Under the pieces are notes generated by a model, which made no database searches, had not been told where the DNA came from, and was given only the letters and a program-made list of their open reading frames with translations. From Paguma larvata (taxonomy: Eukaryota; Chordata; Mammalia; Carnivora; Viverridae): a DNA stretch of 64,000 bases. Every line of letters starts with the position of its first letter. Position 1 is the first letter of the stretch. Positions 53,143 through 64,000 of the stretch are shown one piece after another. Both the position numbers and the translations under genes were made by a program. Where the stretch lies: NCBI GenBank assembly GCA_030068075.1, contig CM057833.1, positions 44,349,587 to 44,413,586 of the forward strand, given 5' to 3'.

Positions 53143-55223
53143 CTGATGCTTCCAAACCTTGCTTTCAGCCTCAAATACTGCCTGTAGCTTTGCAGCGTTT
53201 CCATTCACATCTGTCTTTCATTTCTCGGCAAACACATTGCCTACACTTTGTACTATATGTAATGGTTTGTAGCAGAATACTCTGATGTAAAAAAGGAGGA
53301 TTTAAAAAAATATCTGAGCATAGGAAATCGTGTGCATTCAGATCTTTCTAGGGTAAACTTTGAGCACTCTGTGTTATTATGATGACAAAGGCAGAGCACA
53401 TAGACTGATTGTCAGAATTAGGAGGATACTGCCGAAGTAACCTATTATTAATATTAAAATTATTATTGGTTACATTAATCATTTCTGAGGATTTCCAGTG
53501 TAACATGTAATTTATTTATGTATAATTTATATCCTGACTATTTTCAAAAGGGAGAGAAGGAAGAAAGGAACTTCGATTTATTGAGAGTCTATCGTGTGAC
53601 AAGCTTCACAGTCCGAATATATTTTCTGCCATTCCTCATGACAATGTGGTGAGATCATCGATGTTATCCCGAGGTGACGAGTAAAGACAAGGAGGCTCAG
53701 GAGGGTCAAGGCAAATGCCCTGGCTATGCGGAGTACAGGTCTGCTTCTCCAATGTGCCCTACCCAAGTCTATTGCTCTGTCCCCCATTCCATGCTGCCCC
53801 CAGAAGGACGTGAGAGAGCGGGCAACACAGTCCAGTAAAAGAGGATGTTTAAAAGTGAAGACGGTAGCCATGCAGAGGACAGGGCGGATGGGAAGGTACG
53901 AAGGGATGGATAAACAGTGCAGGAATGGGGGATGATTACTGCAAAGTATAATTAGTGGAAGGTAAATTATTTCAGGATAAAATGCCTTAGCTTGGGAGGT
54001 ATGTAGGCTCAAGAAAGGTCTGCTTCCTTTTTACCAGTGTGAGAACTATAATCCAACTGGTTTCTCTTTTTCCTTGAAGGAAACCCTCAATTCCATCCCC
54101 ATCTAATCATCTTAATAACATATCGTGATTTAGCAAAAACTTTCTTAGAGGAGGCTAAGCAAACACGACCAAGGCAAACCACTTTTCTTTTTGAATAGCC
54201 TTTTAACCAAGGATGTGAACACCTACTCTGTGCCAGGTGCTGTGTTTGGAGCTGAGGATGTAGCGATCTTTTAGATTCTCCAAAGGAAACTGGCTTCCTC
54301 CACTAACGCCATTACATTATGCATGCATCACTCAGATTAATTATTAAGATGTTTTCTGATATGCTTATTTTGTTGCGATAGAAGGAAGAGCATTCCCCTA
54401 CGGGAAGGAGATGGGGCTTGCCTGGAAGTATGGAATCATTCCCAATATCAACTGCTTTCATGTCCCGTCGTTCAGCAAAGTGGGTCCCCAGATGGAAAAC
54501 TCAAGCGGGGAACCCTCTCTCTCTCTAGGTCTTATTTTCTTGGGTCTGGACTCGAAGGCAGAGAAATACTACGTGACTGCAGTGCTTGGAGGCTCACAGG
54601 GCTAGCAAAGAGGAGAGGTAGGTCTCCCCAAGAAGTCTACAGGCCAACTGGCACGTGACTTGTGAATCATAGTTTGGGGAGCTGATTTCATAAGTGTTTG
54701 AAAGCTTTATTTAAGTATAAGAATTAGAACGGCTTTCTTTGCAAGGACTTAGGAAGGTACAGCTTCTCTCCTGCACCCCTTCTCTCTCTAACTGCTCCCT
54801 CTTAAACACTGTGCCTATGTTTCATGGACTTAAGACGTGTGTGGGCATTCCTGGATAGTAAAAGTCAGATGCCTCTGACCTGTGGCTGCAAGACAGGAGT
54901 GTGACAGGCAGGCAGTCTCAGGGAAGTCTTAGGCTGAATATGCATAAACCCCATTAAAAAAATAAGTAAATTATCAACTATAGCTTACTCTCTGTTTATT
55001 CCTCATGTATCATTTCCCCATCTTTGGTAAAATCTAGTATAGTTGGACATTTAACCTCAGCTCTGGCATAGTGAAAAAGGAAGCAGTGTGGTCCACATTT
55101 GGGGTGGAATGTTATATAAAGGGAAAAGGACAGCAGTGACCTCTGAGGTCAGCCTGTCCACAGCACTGGTTCCTGAGAGACTCCACAGGGCCGATGAGAT
55201 AGAGGAGAGCTGATGGGAACTTC
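53143..55223. other. Upstream flank; one MIR
   Basis: An antisense MIR at about 53565-53765 ('cttcgatttattgagagtctatcgtgtgacaagc', 'gacaaggaggctcaggagggtcaaggcaaatgcc'); a 144-codon minus-strand frame overlaps it and is not called. A second short trace at about 54200-54260 ('aacacctactctgtgccaggtgctgtgtttgg'). No exon seen. Confidence 0.5.
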
Positions 55224-55680
55224 ATGTGGCTGAGACACAGCTATCTCTCCTCACATGTTGGGGCTTATGGAGGCTACTTTATCAAGGGATGGGCGGAGAT
55301 AATGCTTTGTGTTCGCCAAGTCCCAGTTCTTGGGCGTATGATAAGAATGTACTTTCCATCCTCCCTTGTGATTAGATTTGGCTTTGTGATCAGGTTCTGG
55401 TCAATGAGCTGTGGAAAAAGGAATTATTGTTACTCCCAGGCCTGCTCAATTGTCCACTGCCCCTCTCCTTGGCAGCAATCTCAGAAGCTACATGATTAAG
55501 ATAGCAGAATCACACAGCAAAGGGGGCCTGGCTCTGAGTCCCTACTTCTAAGAGAGCTATGCTCTGTCCAATAGTCATCAGATTGTGCTATGAAAACATC
55601 TCTGCTCTATCAAGCTATTCACATCTCAGGGTTATTTGTTACTGCGACATGGCCCATTTTACTCTAACTAATATAGCTTT
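55224..55680 (+). repeat. Ancient LTR-like repeat
   Basis: 'cttgtgattagatttggctttgtgatcaggttctggtcaatgagctgtgg' near the middle and an ending 'ctcagggttatttgttactgcgacatggcccattttactctaactaata' give an old LTR-class layout similar to 7258-7690. Subfamily not named; the 91-codon open frame inside is incidental. Confidence 0.5.
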
Positions 55681-55854
55681 TTTACAATGCACCTGTAAGC
55701 TATAGTAAATCATTAGCAGTGGGGTCCTAGGAAAAGGAGAGGAAATAGGAAGGGATGGGTCTGGAGATAAGGAAACTGATCTTGAACTTCTTAGGGACTG
55801 ACTTGAAGGCTAGATTGCTGTGCCTAAATGACATGATCTGGGGGGCTGGGAATA

Positions 55855-56105
55855 ACAGGCATCCTTTAATTACTGAGTACTTACTTTGTATCAGGCACAA
55901 TGGTCATTACATATATCAAATATATATACCATTCAATGTTCTCTATAAATTTAGGAGGCATGCATCATCATTCCCATTTTATAGATGGAGACACTGAGGT
56001 GTAAAGAGATAAAGAGCTTTTTCCTTAGACACACAGCCCATAAAAGGCAGAACTCAGTTCAATCTCAGATCTGTCTGACTAAGGTAGAGTCAAGTGCTGG
56101 TAACC
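55855..56105 (-). repeat. MIR SINE, antisense
   Basis: 'attactgagtacttactttgtatcaggcacaatggtc', 'atcattcccattttatagatggagacactgaggtgtaaagagataaagagc', 'aaaggcagaactcagttcaatctcag', in antisense MIR order. Confidence 0.85.
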
Positions 56106-56406
56106 ACAATGTTACAGGTGGAAGCCAAGCTGACGCTCGCAGGGGCACCATTGTTGTGATTTTAGGGGATGGATGGTGTCAGCTAGTTAGAGAAGAATTA
56201 TTGGCAGCAACTGAAGGATGGATTTCAACACCCATAGAAGGGCCCTGCAGTGCCTACTAAAAGTATAAGGCCATTAGGCAAACAGGCTAGGATTTGAGGC
56301 CACATGGAGAGAGAAGAGGTTAATCATTGGAGCCAGGCACACACAGCGAGGGCTGGTGGACAGGTGAGGCACAGCTGGCACACTGTTGACAAAAAATTCA
56401 TCCCAG

Positions 56407-56620
56407 GGATGACTGGGGGGTCAATCGGTTAAGCATCCGATTTTTGGTTTGGGCTCAGGTTCGTGATCTCACAGTTTCATGAGATTGAGCCCCGGGTTGG
56501 GTTCTGTGCTGGCAGCACAGCGTCTGGTTGAGATCCTCTCTCTCTCCCTCTCTTTGCCCCTCCCCCACTTGCACTGTCTCTTTCTCAAAATAAATAAACT
56601 AACCAAGTAAATAAATAAAT
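56407..56620 (+). mobile_element. CAN-SINE
   Basis: Head 'gggatgactggggggtcaatcggttaagc', body with 'ctgtgctggcagcacagcgtctgg', CT tract and an AAATA-rich tail. Imperfect target duplication 'aaaaattcatcccag' / 'aaaaatttcgccccag' at 56391-56406 and 56621-56636. Confidence 0.92.
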
Positions 56621-56636
56621 AAAAATTTCGCCCCAG

Positions 56637-58089
56637 AGAGGAGTGGACAGCAGACCAGGGTAGCAAGATCAACACCAGTTGATCTGTTCCTGAGGGTGTG
56701 GGTGCCCCCCTATTATCCCTCCCAGTTGGTTAGGAGGTGCTCAGAATCTGAGCAGATCTGGGCTTTGTGGTCACAGGCCTCTACACCTGCTCAGTGTATG
56801 GCTGGGAGAGGAGTTAGAGAGAATCTTTGCCCTGGAGACACGCACTACACCACACAATTAGCGCCCTATTAGAAATACGGAGAAAGAGCTATGTAAACAC
56901 TGTGTATATGATTTTTGGCCAATCCTACTTCAGCCATTTACTAGCTGTACTTTTGACCAAGTGACTTGTGTCTTTGACCCTCGGCTTTCTGATCTGTATA
57001 ATGGGGCTAACAAACTCAATCTCTCAAATGGTTCTGAGTATGAAATGGTAGAAAGTAGATGAAGAATCACACAGAGAAGTCCACACCTAACCGGCACTCA
57101 GTAAAGGTTGGATCTCTCCCCTCTTTCCTGTCCATAGAGGAGGAGGTGTCTGTGTCTGCCCACAGGGTGAAGAGAGGCTTCACCGTGGGAACAAGGCTTG
57201 CCTCAGGCCTAAAGTCCTCAGGGAGGGGGTATTCCAGAGGGAGAGAACAGCTTGTGCAAAGACATGCCTTTAACAATCAAGTCCAAGTGGGGCCTTCAGG
57301 GAGATGAAAAATTTTAAAAAGCCTAATCTCTGTTTGCAGGAGTCTGTTCCTGACACTTCGTCATCATGAAAGCTGCCATAGGGCCTGTGGATCCTCTTCT
57401 GCTTTCTGTGTCTATTTTCCCTGCTCACTAGCTCCATTACCAGAGTGGCCAGCAGCTCAGGCTCCAACCTGCCACGAGCTGGGGCAACAGCTTGCAGGGA
57501 GGTAGGATGTAGCACGGTCTCTGTGTGCCACATCTCAGTCAGCTCTGAACGTGGGCGTTGGACTGGACGGGCCATTTGGCCCTTGTTCAGGCTGCAAGAT
57601 AAGAGTCTTTCATATTAAATGAAGGGCTTTCTGGGAAGGGAGGTGGTGTACTTCAAAGAGATCTTATTTCCCACTGCCTCCCAAGCAGACGATGCTGCTC
57701 CAAGCCATGTGGAACTGAGCGTGGAGGTCAGTGTCTTTACCCAAAGGTATTTCCCACCATGGCATTTAACCACCTACATAAACATTGGTTGAACTGAGTG
57801 AGCTCATGAATCCTCCTGGCCACCTAGTAAAGCAGGCAGGGCACACCATAAACCCCCATTTTGCACATGAAAGCACAGCAGGTCAGAGAGGGACTGGAGA
57901 GAATTGCATCGAGGCTGCATTCTGGGGTCGCTGCATGTGGAGGAGGTGGAGGGAAGTGGAAAATGTGAAGACAAGTGTTACAAACAAGTAACTTGGCACA
58001 TGGAGTCTCCATGCTTGATCTAGCCACCACTCGCCACGACCCATCGTTTCTCTCGGCTTCCACCTACATCCTATCCACATCCACCTCCA
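56637..58089. other. Upstream flank; MIR traces
   Basis: A sense MIR at about 56925-57110 ('catttactagctgtacttttgaccaagtgacttgtg', 'gatctgtataatggggctaac') and an antisense trace at about 57730-57880. A 101-codon minus-strand frame at 57270-57575 has no recognisable domain. Confidence 0.5.
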
Positions 58090-58489
58090 CATCCCTAGCT
58101 CTTCCTTCATTCAGCAAATATTTACCTACTGTCTACCATGGGCTAGGTTAGGCCAAGACATAGCTAACTGTGCTCTAGTTAGGGAGTCAGGCATTAAACA
58201 GGTGAACCGCTATATGATGACTCATAACCTGTAAGTGCTATGAAGGAAAATAAGAGGGAGCAAAATAACGAGGGGGCCTGCTTTGCAGAAGGGGGTCAAG
58301 GAGTCTAGGTCATTCCTGGATTTCAAACCAATTCACTCATTCATTTAACCAAGAATATTTATTGAGTCCCTACTCAGGGCAGTGAGCTGGGCACTGTTCT
58401 AAGTGGTGAGGAGTCACAGGGTATATCCACATACACTACCTGCTGGACTGCTCACCTGCAGTTTGCTCCACAGACATTTCAAACTTAAG
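58090..58489 (+). repeat. Unnamed ancient repeat fragments
   Basis: 'caaatatttacctactgtctaccatgggctagg', 'gctatgaaggaaaataagagggagc' and, from 58330, 'tattgagtccctactcagggcagtgagctgggcactgttctaagtg' belong to the same class of old mammalian repeat listed elsewhere. Family name uncertain. Confidence 0.5.
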
Positions 58490-59420
58490 CAAAGCCATAA
58501 CTGAACCAATGACTTGATCCCCTAAACCCACTCAAGGGTCATCAAGCTCATCCACTTTCCCAAACAGAAACCTTGGACATTCCTGACTCCTAATCGATCC
58601 TTCACCTCCCAAATGCAGTTGGTTGTGCTTTCACTAAATGACCCTCAGGAAATATTTGCTCTGTAACCATTCTCACCAGGCACTTAAGATTTTTGGGCAC
58701 AGTAGAGGTACAGCTCTCTTGCCATCAAGAGAGCTTATAGTCTAGTTTCACCTCAGGAAAGGATTAGACTCTTCAGAACCCTCTCTCCAATCAGTTTGCT
58801 TCTCCACCTCACCTCTATGGGGGGTTGTAAGTTTATGATTGTGGTGCCCTTGCCTCCAATCTCCCACCTCATACCAAACCAGCCTTCTCAGTGTTACCTG
58901 AGTGATCTTCCCCAAGACAAATCTGACTATGTTCTCCACTATTAAAAATTTCCTCTGACTCCCGTGCCCCAGGAAAAAGTCCAGACTCCATCTGAGGACA
59001 CACAAGGCTCTCCAGAGTCAGCCCCATGAGCTTCTCCAGCCTTAGCTGCTGTCACTTGCCTCTCTACATACCTGACATACTGAATTTCTTCATTCCTGGG
59101 TTCACATTGCTATTTCTTGTCTCTGGATAGTTGCCTGTCCCATTTCTTCTACCTGGAATTCTGTGCCCTGGCATGCATGCCATCTACTCATGCATTCCCC
59201 CTAAACTTTCAGACCTAGTGCAGATGATGGCCGGCATTGAGTCTTTCCTGATGACTATAGGCAGGGTGATGTACTCAATCCTCTTTTCTCACAATTCTTG
59301 TACCATTGATCTTATAACCTAACAATCATCACAAAACTGGTCATGTTTATGTACATGTGATAACACCTCTGAATCTTCTATAAACTCCTCACTCCCCTGG
59401 GATTTCTGAGAATCTTCAAA
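58490..59420 (+). repeat. L2 LINE, long 3' copy
   Basis: 'aaacttaagcaaagccataactgaacc', 'tgactcctaatcgatccttcacctcc', 'aaatttcctctgactcccgtgccccaggaaaaagtccagactcc', 'cccatttcttctacctggaattctgtgcc', 'tgagtctttcctgatgac' follow L2 order over about 900 bases, the longest L2 in the window. A short other insert may lie at 58650-58830. Confidence 0.75.
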
Positions 59421-59589
59421 AGGGGCTCCCTGGGTGCCCACCAAGTGGGCTGTGATCTGGAGATACCACTTGGTGCTACCATAGTCTTCTTTTCCAGGCT
59501 TGGTCTCTCTTTGCAATAACCAGAGCCCATAAAGTAGCTGGGGGAGTCCTACTGCTGCCATCACTGGGGGTGTCTATCATGACAACATC

Positions 59590-60000
59590 AGTGTTCTTGG
59601 GTTTACATTGCATCAGGCAAGGTATGAAGAACTTTTTGTGCATAAACTCATTTTACACTTACAATAACTAAGAGGGACGCACTAAATCCTCCTTTACAGA
59701 TGAGAAAGCTGAGACTCAGAGAAATTAACATCACACAGACCAAGGTCACTAGGCTGGGAAGTGTGCAAGCTGGGATTAGCCTCCCCTCAGAACATAATTC
59801 TTATGTGGGCCACACACAGAGCATGTGGGCTTTGGCTCAGCCCACCAACCTGCCTTTGTCCCTCTGTCTGTGTTAGTCTCTCCCCTGTAGACAGTAGGGC
59901 TTTGGAGGGCAGGAATTGGTTCTTACTTATCCGAATCCTCTGTATCCAACTCAGTGCAAAGCCCACGATAAATAGGTCCTCAATGAATGTGTTACCTCTC
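59590..60000. repeat. MIR (antisense) and L2 tail
   Basis: MIR at about 59590-59765: 'cctcctttacagatgagaaagctgagactcagagaaattaacatcacacagacc'. L2 terminus at about 59840-60000: 'gctttggagggcaggaattgg', 'gataaataggtcctcaatgaatg'. Confidence 0.75.
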
Positions 60001-61459
60001 AGGTGAGATTTCATTAAGTCGTGTTATTTTCCTTTTCTCATTTTAGTGCTAGACATCTTCTCAATAGCTGGTCAACCTCATTTACGGCCAAGCCCAAGCA
60101 GGGTCAAGGTGATTTGAGAGATGCACGGGGCAGGAGTGGGCAGAAAGGTGGGCTGCACCATCATCTTCACTGTAGCAGAAACTTTAACCCCCAGCCATTC
60201 CCAGATCCCTTCCAAATGCCTGGTTTGTATTCACTTGGCTTCCAGACTGTGGAAATAAAGTAATGTTCTGGGCAGCACTGAGGACACCAGCCAGCCGCAT
60301 GCTGGCCTCGTGCACAGGGGAGCAATTTTAGCAGCCGGCCCAATACCCAAATCTTCCACTTTGGCCACAAATGTGCATCTTCCTTTTATCTGCAAATTGC
60401 ACTGGGCTCTGGGAGTAAATTGACCTGGCTCTGGCTTGAGTCGTATATCAGACCTGAAGAGTGGAAAGATAATGAAGCCTTCACCATTGTCCTATCAGTT
60501 CCAGCCAACGACCTCGGTTTATGGATTCTGCAACTGTCTAATCTTGATGATCTCACTCTATACCCAATCTCTTCACCATCTGTCAGCAATGCAGATGGCA
60601 TGCAGGACCCGAGTATGTATAAACTTGGACAAGGGGTTTGGGATTGGGAAAGCCAGCTAGGAAAAGTGGATAGAGCTTGAAAAAAGATAGTTTTGGCCAT
60701 GAAAGCAAAACAAGATTGACAGGAAGCGCCACAAAAATATCTTAGAAAGTGGACATATAAAAACTTATATGACAAAAACATGGTTGTCTATCCATTCGCT
60801 GACGTCATTCATTAAACCCATCCTTCTCAACTGCTAGATGGGGAGGTGAGTGGATGTGGCAGTCAAGGTCCAACTAGGACAACCGAAATCTCTCTAAACG
60901 TTTGAAACAGAGGGGATTTAGGACAGAGACTTGGTGACATCAGGGATGGAAGAGTATGAGACAGAAGTGGGGATTGTGAGGAAATCCAGAGATCAGCAGC
61001 AGCTGAAAGCTACTAGGGACAAAGCAGAGGTGGAGTTACCAGAACCCACAAGCTGGGATCACCCAGAGGAGATTAGAACCAGTGGGAGAGATAAATGGCC
61101 ACTGGCATATACAGTTCCTGAGGCTTCTAAGGAAAGGACAAGATATTCAGGCTTCTCCCTTCCTCCTGTGCTTCAGCCTGTTGTCATTCCTTCCAGTGGC
61201 CAAACCCAGGCATAGCCAGCTGACAGAGGAGTCTGAGCCTTGAGGCCTGCAGGAGTCAGATGCCCTGCCACACGGGAGACAGGGGTAAACAACAGATCTG
61301 TGGGCAATCAGTCCTAGGCCAAGCATATGATAAAGGAAAATGGTACAAGAGAAAAAGTAAGTGCTATGACAGAGTATTTTTTCTTAAGCTACAAGATAAA
61401 AAAAAAAAAAAGAAAGCAACAAAGTCTTCTTTCTTTGTGGGGGGAAAAGATTAGGAAAA
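60001..61459. other. Upstream flank, nothing recognised
   Basis: No exon or recent element identified. A 131-codon minus-strand frame (60386-60781) and an 86-codon plus-strand frame overlap; neither shows a domain. A poly-A run at 61397-61411. Confidence 0.45.
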
Positions 61460-61790
61460 ATTTTGGAGATGACAGCTGAGCTGGGTCTTGAGTGAAGGGC
61501 AAGAGTGTGACATGAAAGCAGGGAGAGGGCAGGTCAGGGGACACAAGCAATGTCCTGAGTAGAACGACAGCTTCTGGGGAGAGCCCAGCATCCCCAGGGA
61601 GTGGAGAGAACTCTGGCTTGGTGGGCGTGCAGGGTGTGTGGGCAGGAGAGCAGCCAAAGAGAGCCGACAAGAATGGAGGGGCAGCTCAAGGCCTGAATGG
61701 CACGCTGAGGAGTTCAGAGTTAGCCTGTAGTCTGGGGAAATGCAGCCGCAGGGGGACTGAAAGGGTGGTGAACAGATCATCCTCCTTGGA
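61460..61790 (+). repeat. Unnamed ancient repeat
   Basis: 'ttggagatgacagctgagctgggtcttgagtgaagggc', 'acaagcaatgtcctgagtagaacg', 'tgaatggcacgctgaggagttcagag' is the same family as 43330-43870. The 132-codon minus-strand frame over it is not called. Confidence 0.6.
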
Positions 61791-62714
61791 AGACGAGAGG
61801 AGAATAGGGAAAAGGAGAATACCTTGAGACCTCCTCTTCCGTGAAGCACATGTAAATCTCATGTGTCCTCCTCACTATTCACTCTTTAATGCTTATTCAG
61901 AATATTTTGGAATTCTCTGGTGACAATTATCTTCCGATCCCAAGCTATGTTATTTGAAAAGACAAATCTTTGCTTTGGCAGATAGATTCATTTTGTTGAA
62001 AACCTTGCAAGGGATTGGGAATCAAATCAGATATGTAGTATGGTCGATCAAGCTGCTATACTTTTTTGGTTAAAATTGAGGGGTAATCGATGCAATTTGA
62101 ACTATGCCTACATCACTAAAACATGAACAGCACCTCTTTAGTGACCTCTCAGAGAAACAGCACACATTCAGGTAGCTACACAGATGAAAGATCAGTCTCA
62201 TTATTCTATGATTATGTATCATATGATTTACTTTAGCATGAAGAGTCGATGAAAAGAACAATTCCTCCCAATTGTATAGCATCTTACGCTTTCTAAAACA
62301 CTTGCACAAAATCAAAGGAAGGTACAAAGAAACAAAGAAGAGAAAAGAAAGCAGGAGAGTAAGAAAGTAAATTATTCTTAAGAGACTTTTTTTTTTTTTT
62401 ACACTGCACTGTCAAGAAAGACAGGAAGTCAATATCTGAGTATATTTCGAAAAGTCAATATCTGAGGGTATTTTAGGGAACTCATTGTCAGAGGTGAGGA
62501 AATTGAAAACCATAATGTCCAGTTAACTTACAGATTTCTGAAAGGCTGGATCGCTCAAGGTGATCACAAAATAACATTTACCACCTACCAGTACAACTTG
62601 TTTTTTGCTTCTAGGGACTTAAACATACCAACTGAAGCACACACATTTGGTAGCCTACCTAGCAGTCATTTTTCCCCTGCTCCTTCTTTCCTCTGCTTAA
62701 AACACAATCCTTTT
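61791..62714. other. Upstream flank, nothing recognised
   Basis: A T run at 62388-62400 and a short local duplication 'gtcaatatctgag' (62428-62440 and 62454-62466). No exon seen. Confidence 0.5.
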
Positions 62715-62734
62715 AAAATACATGTGCTCTTTAT

Positions 62735-62959
62735 GGGGCGCCTGGGTGGCTCAGTTAGTTAAGTGATCGACTTTAGCTCAGGTCACCATCTCGGGGTTCA
62801 TGAGTTCTAGCCCCGCCTTGGACTCTGTGCTGACAGCTCAGAGCCTAGAGCCTGGAGCCTGTTTCGGATTCTGTGTCTCCCTCTATCTGTCTGCCCCTCC
62901 CCCACTCATGCTCGCTCGCTCTCTCTCTCTCTCTCAAAAATAAATAAACATTAGAAAAG
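62735..62959 (+). mobile_element. Felid CAN-SINE
   Basis: Head GGGGCGCCTGGGTGGCTC, full body, with a small internal duplication ('gagcctagagcctggagcctg'), a GCTCGCTCGCTCT tract and an AAATAA tail. Imperfect target duplication 'aaaatacatgtgctct' / 'aaaatatacgttctct' at 62715-62730 and 62960-62975. Confidence 0.95.
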
Positions 62960-62975
62960 AAAATATACGTTCTCT

Positions 62976-63639
62976 CATTCTTTCCCCACCAGCTTATGTG
63001 ATTTAAGGAAGCTGATCCCACCCCTAACTCTAGGTATGGGTCTTGATTGACAGGTTATCAGCACATTTTCCACCTCAACAAAGTGATTGGTTCCAGGGTG
63101 AGCATGTGATCCAAGTCAGCCCAATCAGAGGAATCAGAGGATTCTTTCTTAGAATAGTGGCGTGAGATTTCTTCTTGCTCCCCAACCCGAAGTAAGCTAG
63201 GAACCTGTAGTAGGAGGGGCTACTGGCAGCCATCTTTGACCATTAGAAGAGTCAGGTTTAGACTGAAACTTACCAGGCAGAAGAAAGAATGGAGCCACGA
63301 AAGGACCTGGGTCCTCAAGCGGGGGGATGAAACCAACCGGAAGGCTTAATCTACACTTGAAGTTTTCAGCTCTAGAAGCCAATGTAATCTCCATTTGGCG
63401 TGCCAGTTGGAGTTGAGTCTTCTTTTCCTTGCAATGAGAACCTGTGGATGTCAACAAAAATATTCTTTCAGAATGAAAATATTGCTTGTGTGAGACACAA
63501 CTGCTTTTCACCAGCATTTATTGACCCCCGAGTCTGCCAAATAGTTTCCACGTATATTGTTTCATTCAATCTTATATACCATCCCTATTTTTAGTTGAGG
63601 AAACTGTGACTAACACTTGCTTTAATAGTCAGAGTAATT
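62976..63639. other. Upstream flank; weak repeat traces
   Basis: An antisense MIR-like fragment at about 63515-63620 ('cagcatttattgacccccgagtctgcc', 'ctatttttagttgaggaaactgtgac'). Bases 63040-63140 ('agcatgtgatccaagtcagcccaatcagagg') resemble part of an old LTR-class repeat. No exon seen. Confidence 0.45.
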
Positions 63640-63980
63640 AATGCTGGTTGCTATAACAAATAACCCTCAAATCTCAGTGGCTTAGCATATATAAGTTTAT
63701 TTCTTGCTCACATCACAGTTTGAAGAGAAGCAGGTGGCTCTCTTGGGCAAGTGTCCTTTAAGGGATGATGCATGGATTTGGCTCCCTTCCCCGGTGGGAC
63801 TCTGACGTCCTGGATTGCTTTGCTTCCAATGGTGTGGATACAGAAACAAGAGCGTGTGTGAAAAATTACTAGGGATGCTTCTGGGGCAAGGCCTGGAAGT
63901 GCTGCATGACTTCTGCCCACATCCCGCTGGCCCACATCCCTCCCACAGGACTCAGTCATATGGCTTCCAACAGCGAGGGG
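63640..63980. repeat. Ancient interspersed repeat, probably LTR-class
   Basis: 'gctggttgctataacaaataaccctcaaatctcagtggcttagc' at one end and 'ggactcagtcatatggcttccaacagcgaggggatctgggaaatacagcc' at the other give the layout of a widespread old mammalian repeat. I cannot name the subfamily with confidence. Confidence 0.55.
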
Positions 63981-64000
63981 ATCTGGGAAATACAGCCTTC

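Noticed and set aside
50421..64000. Search for first exons of C8A, the expected upstream neighbour
   Set aside because: No signal-peptide exon or thrombospondin, LDL-receptor or MACPF segment of C8A was recognised on the plus strand; the gene probably begins beyond the right edge.
1..64000. CRISPR arrays, operons, phage or plasmid genes
   Set aside because: The window is vertebrate nuclear DNA. The regular repeats found are SINEs, LINEs and microsatellites.

Overview
This window is nuclear DNA of a cat-family carnivore (Felidae, or at least a feliform). The evidence is 23 copies of the tRNA-Lys-derived CAN-SINE in its felid form: a head reading GGGGCGCCTGGGTGGCTC, a body with 'gctctgtgctgacagctcagag', a CT-rich stretch and an AATAAA-type tail. 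Most are flanked by visible target-site duplications. There are also carnivore L1 3' ends and the usual older mammalian repeats (MIR, L2, MaLR LTRs, MER5). Nothing bacterial, plasmid, phage or CRISPR-like is present.

The only protein-coding gene I can support is FYB2 (C1orf168, also called ARAP), an adaptor related to ADAP/FYB1 in T-cell receptor and integrin signalling. It lies on the minus strand and its first three coding exons fit together in frame. Exon 1 contributes only nine coding bases (49922-49930). Exon 2 is large (16256-17000) and exon 3 carries the proline-rich SH3-ligand segment (12826-12987). Introns are about 32.9 kb (intron 1), 3.3 kb (intron 2) and more than 12.8 kb (intron 3, running off the left edge). 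Together the exons encode about the first 305 residues.

Layout. 1-12825: FYB2 intron 3, with an L1 copy carrying a twin-priming inversion, L2 and MIR relics, a cluster of AT palindromes, and a BTF3 processed pseudogene split by two later SINEs. 12826-17000: exons 3 and 2 around intron 2. 17001-49921: intron 1, packed with SINEs, L1 fragments, two MaLR LTRs, L2 and MIR; two SINE pairs are head-to-head. 49922-50400: exon 1 and the GC-rich 5' region of FYB2. 50400-64000: upstream flank, with repeats and no recognised exon. In human the next gene upstream is C8A, divergently oriented; I recognised no C8A exon here.

I found no undescribed multi-gene system. The notable signals concern gene structure and retrotransposition: the nine-base coding exon, an open in-frame region upstream of the FYB2 start codon, the inverted L1 with a possible short 3' transduction, the SINE-split pseudogene, and several nested insertions. 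Repeat family names come from remembered consensus sequences; boundaries without a target duplication are approximate.
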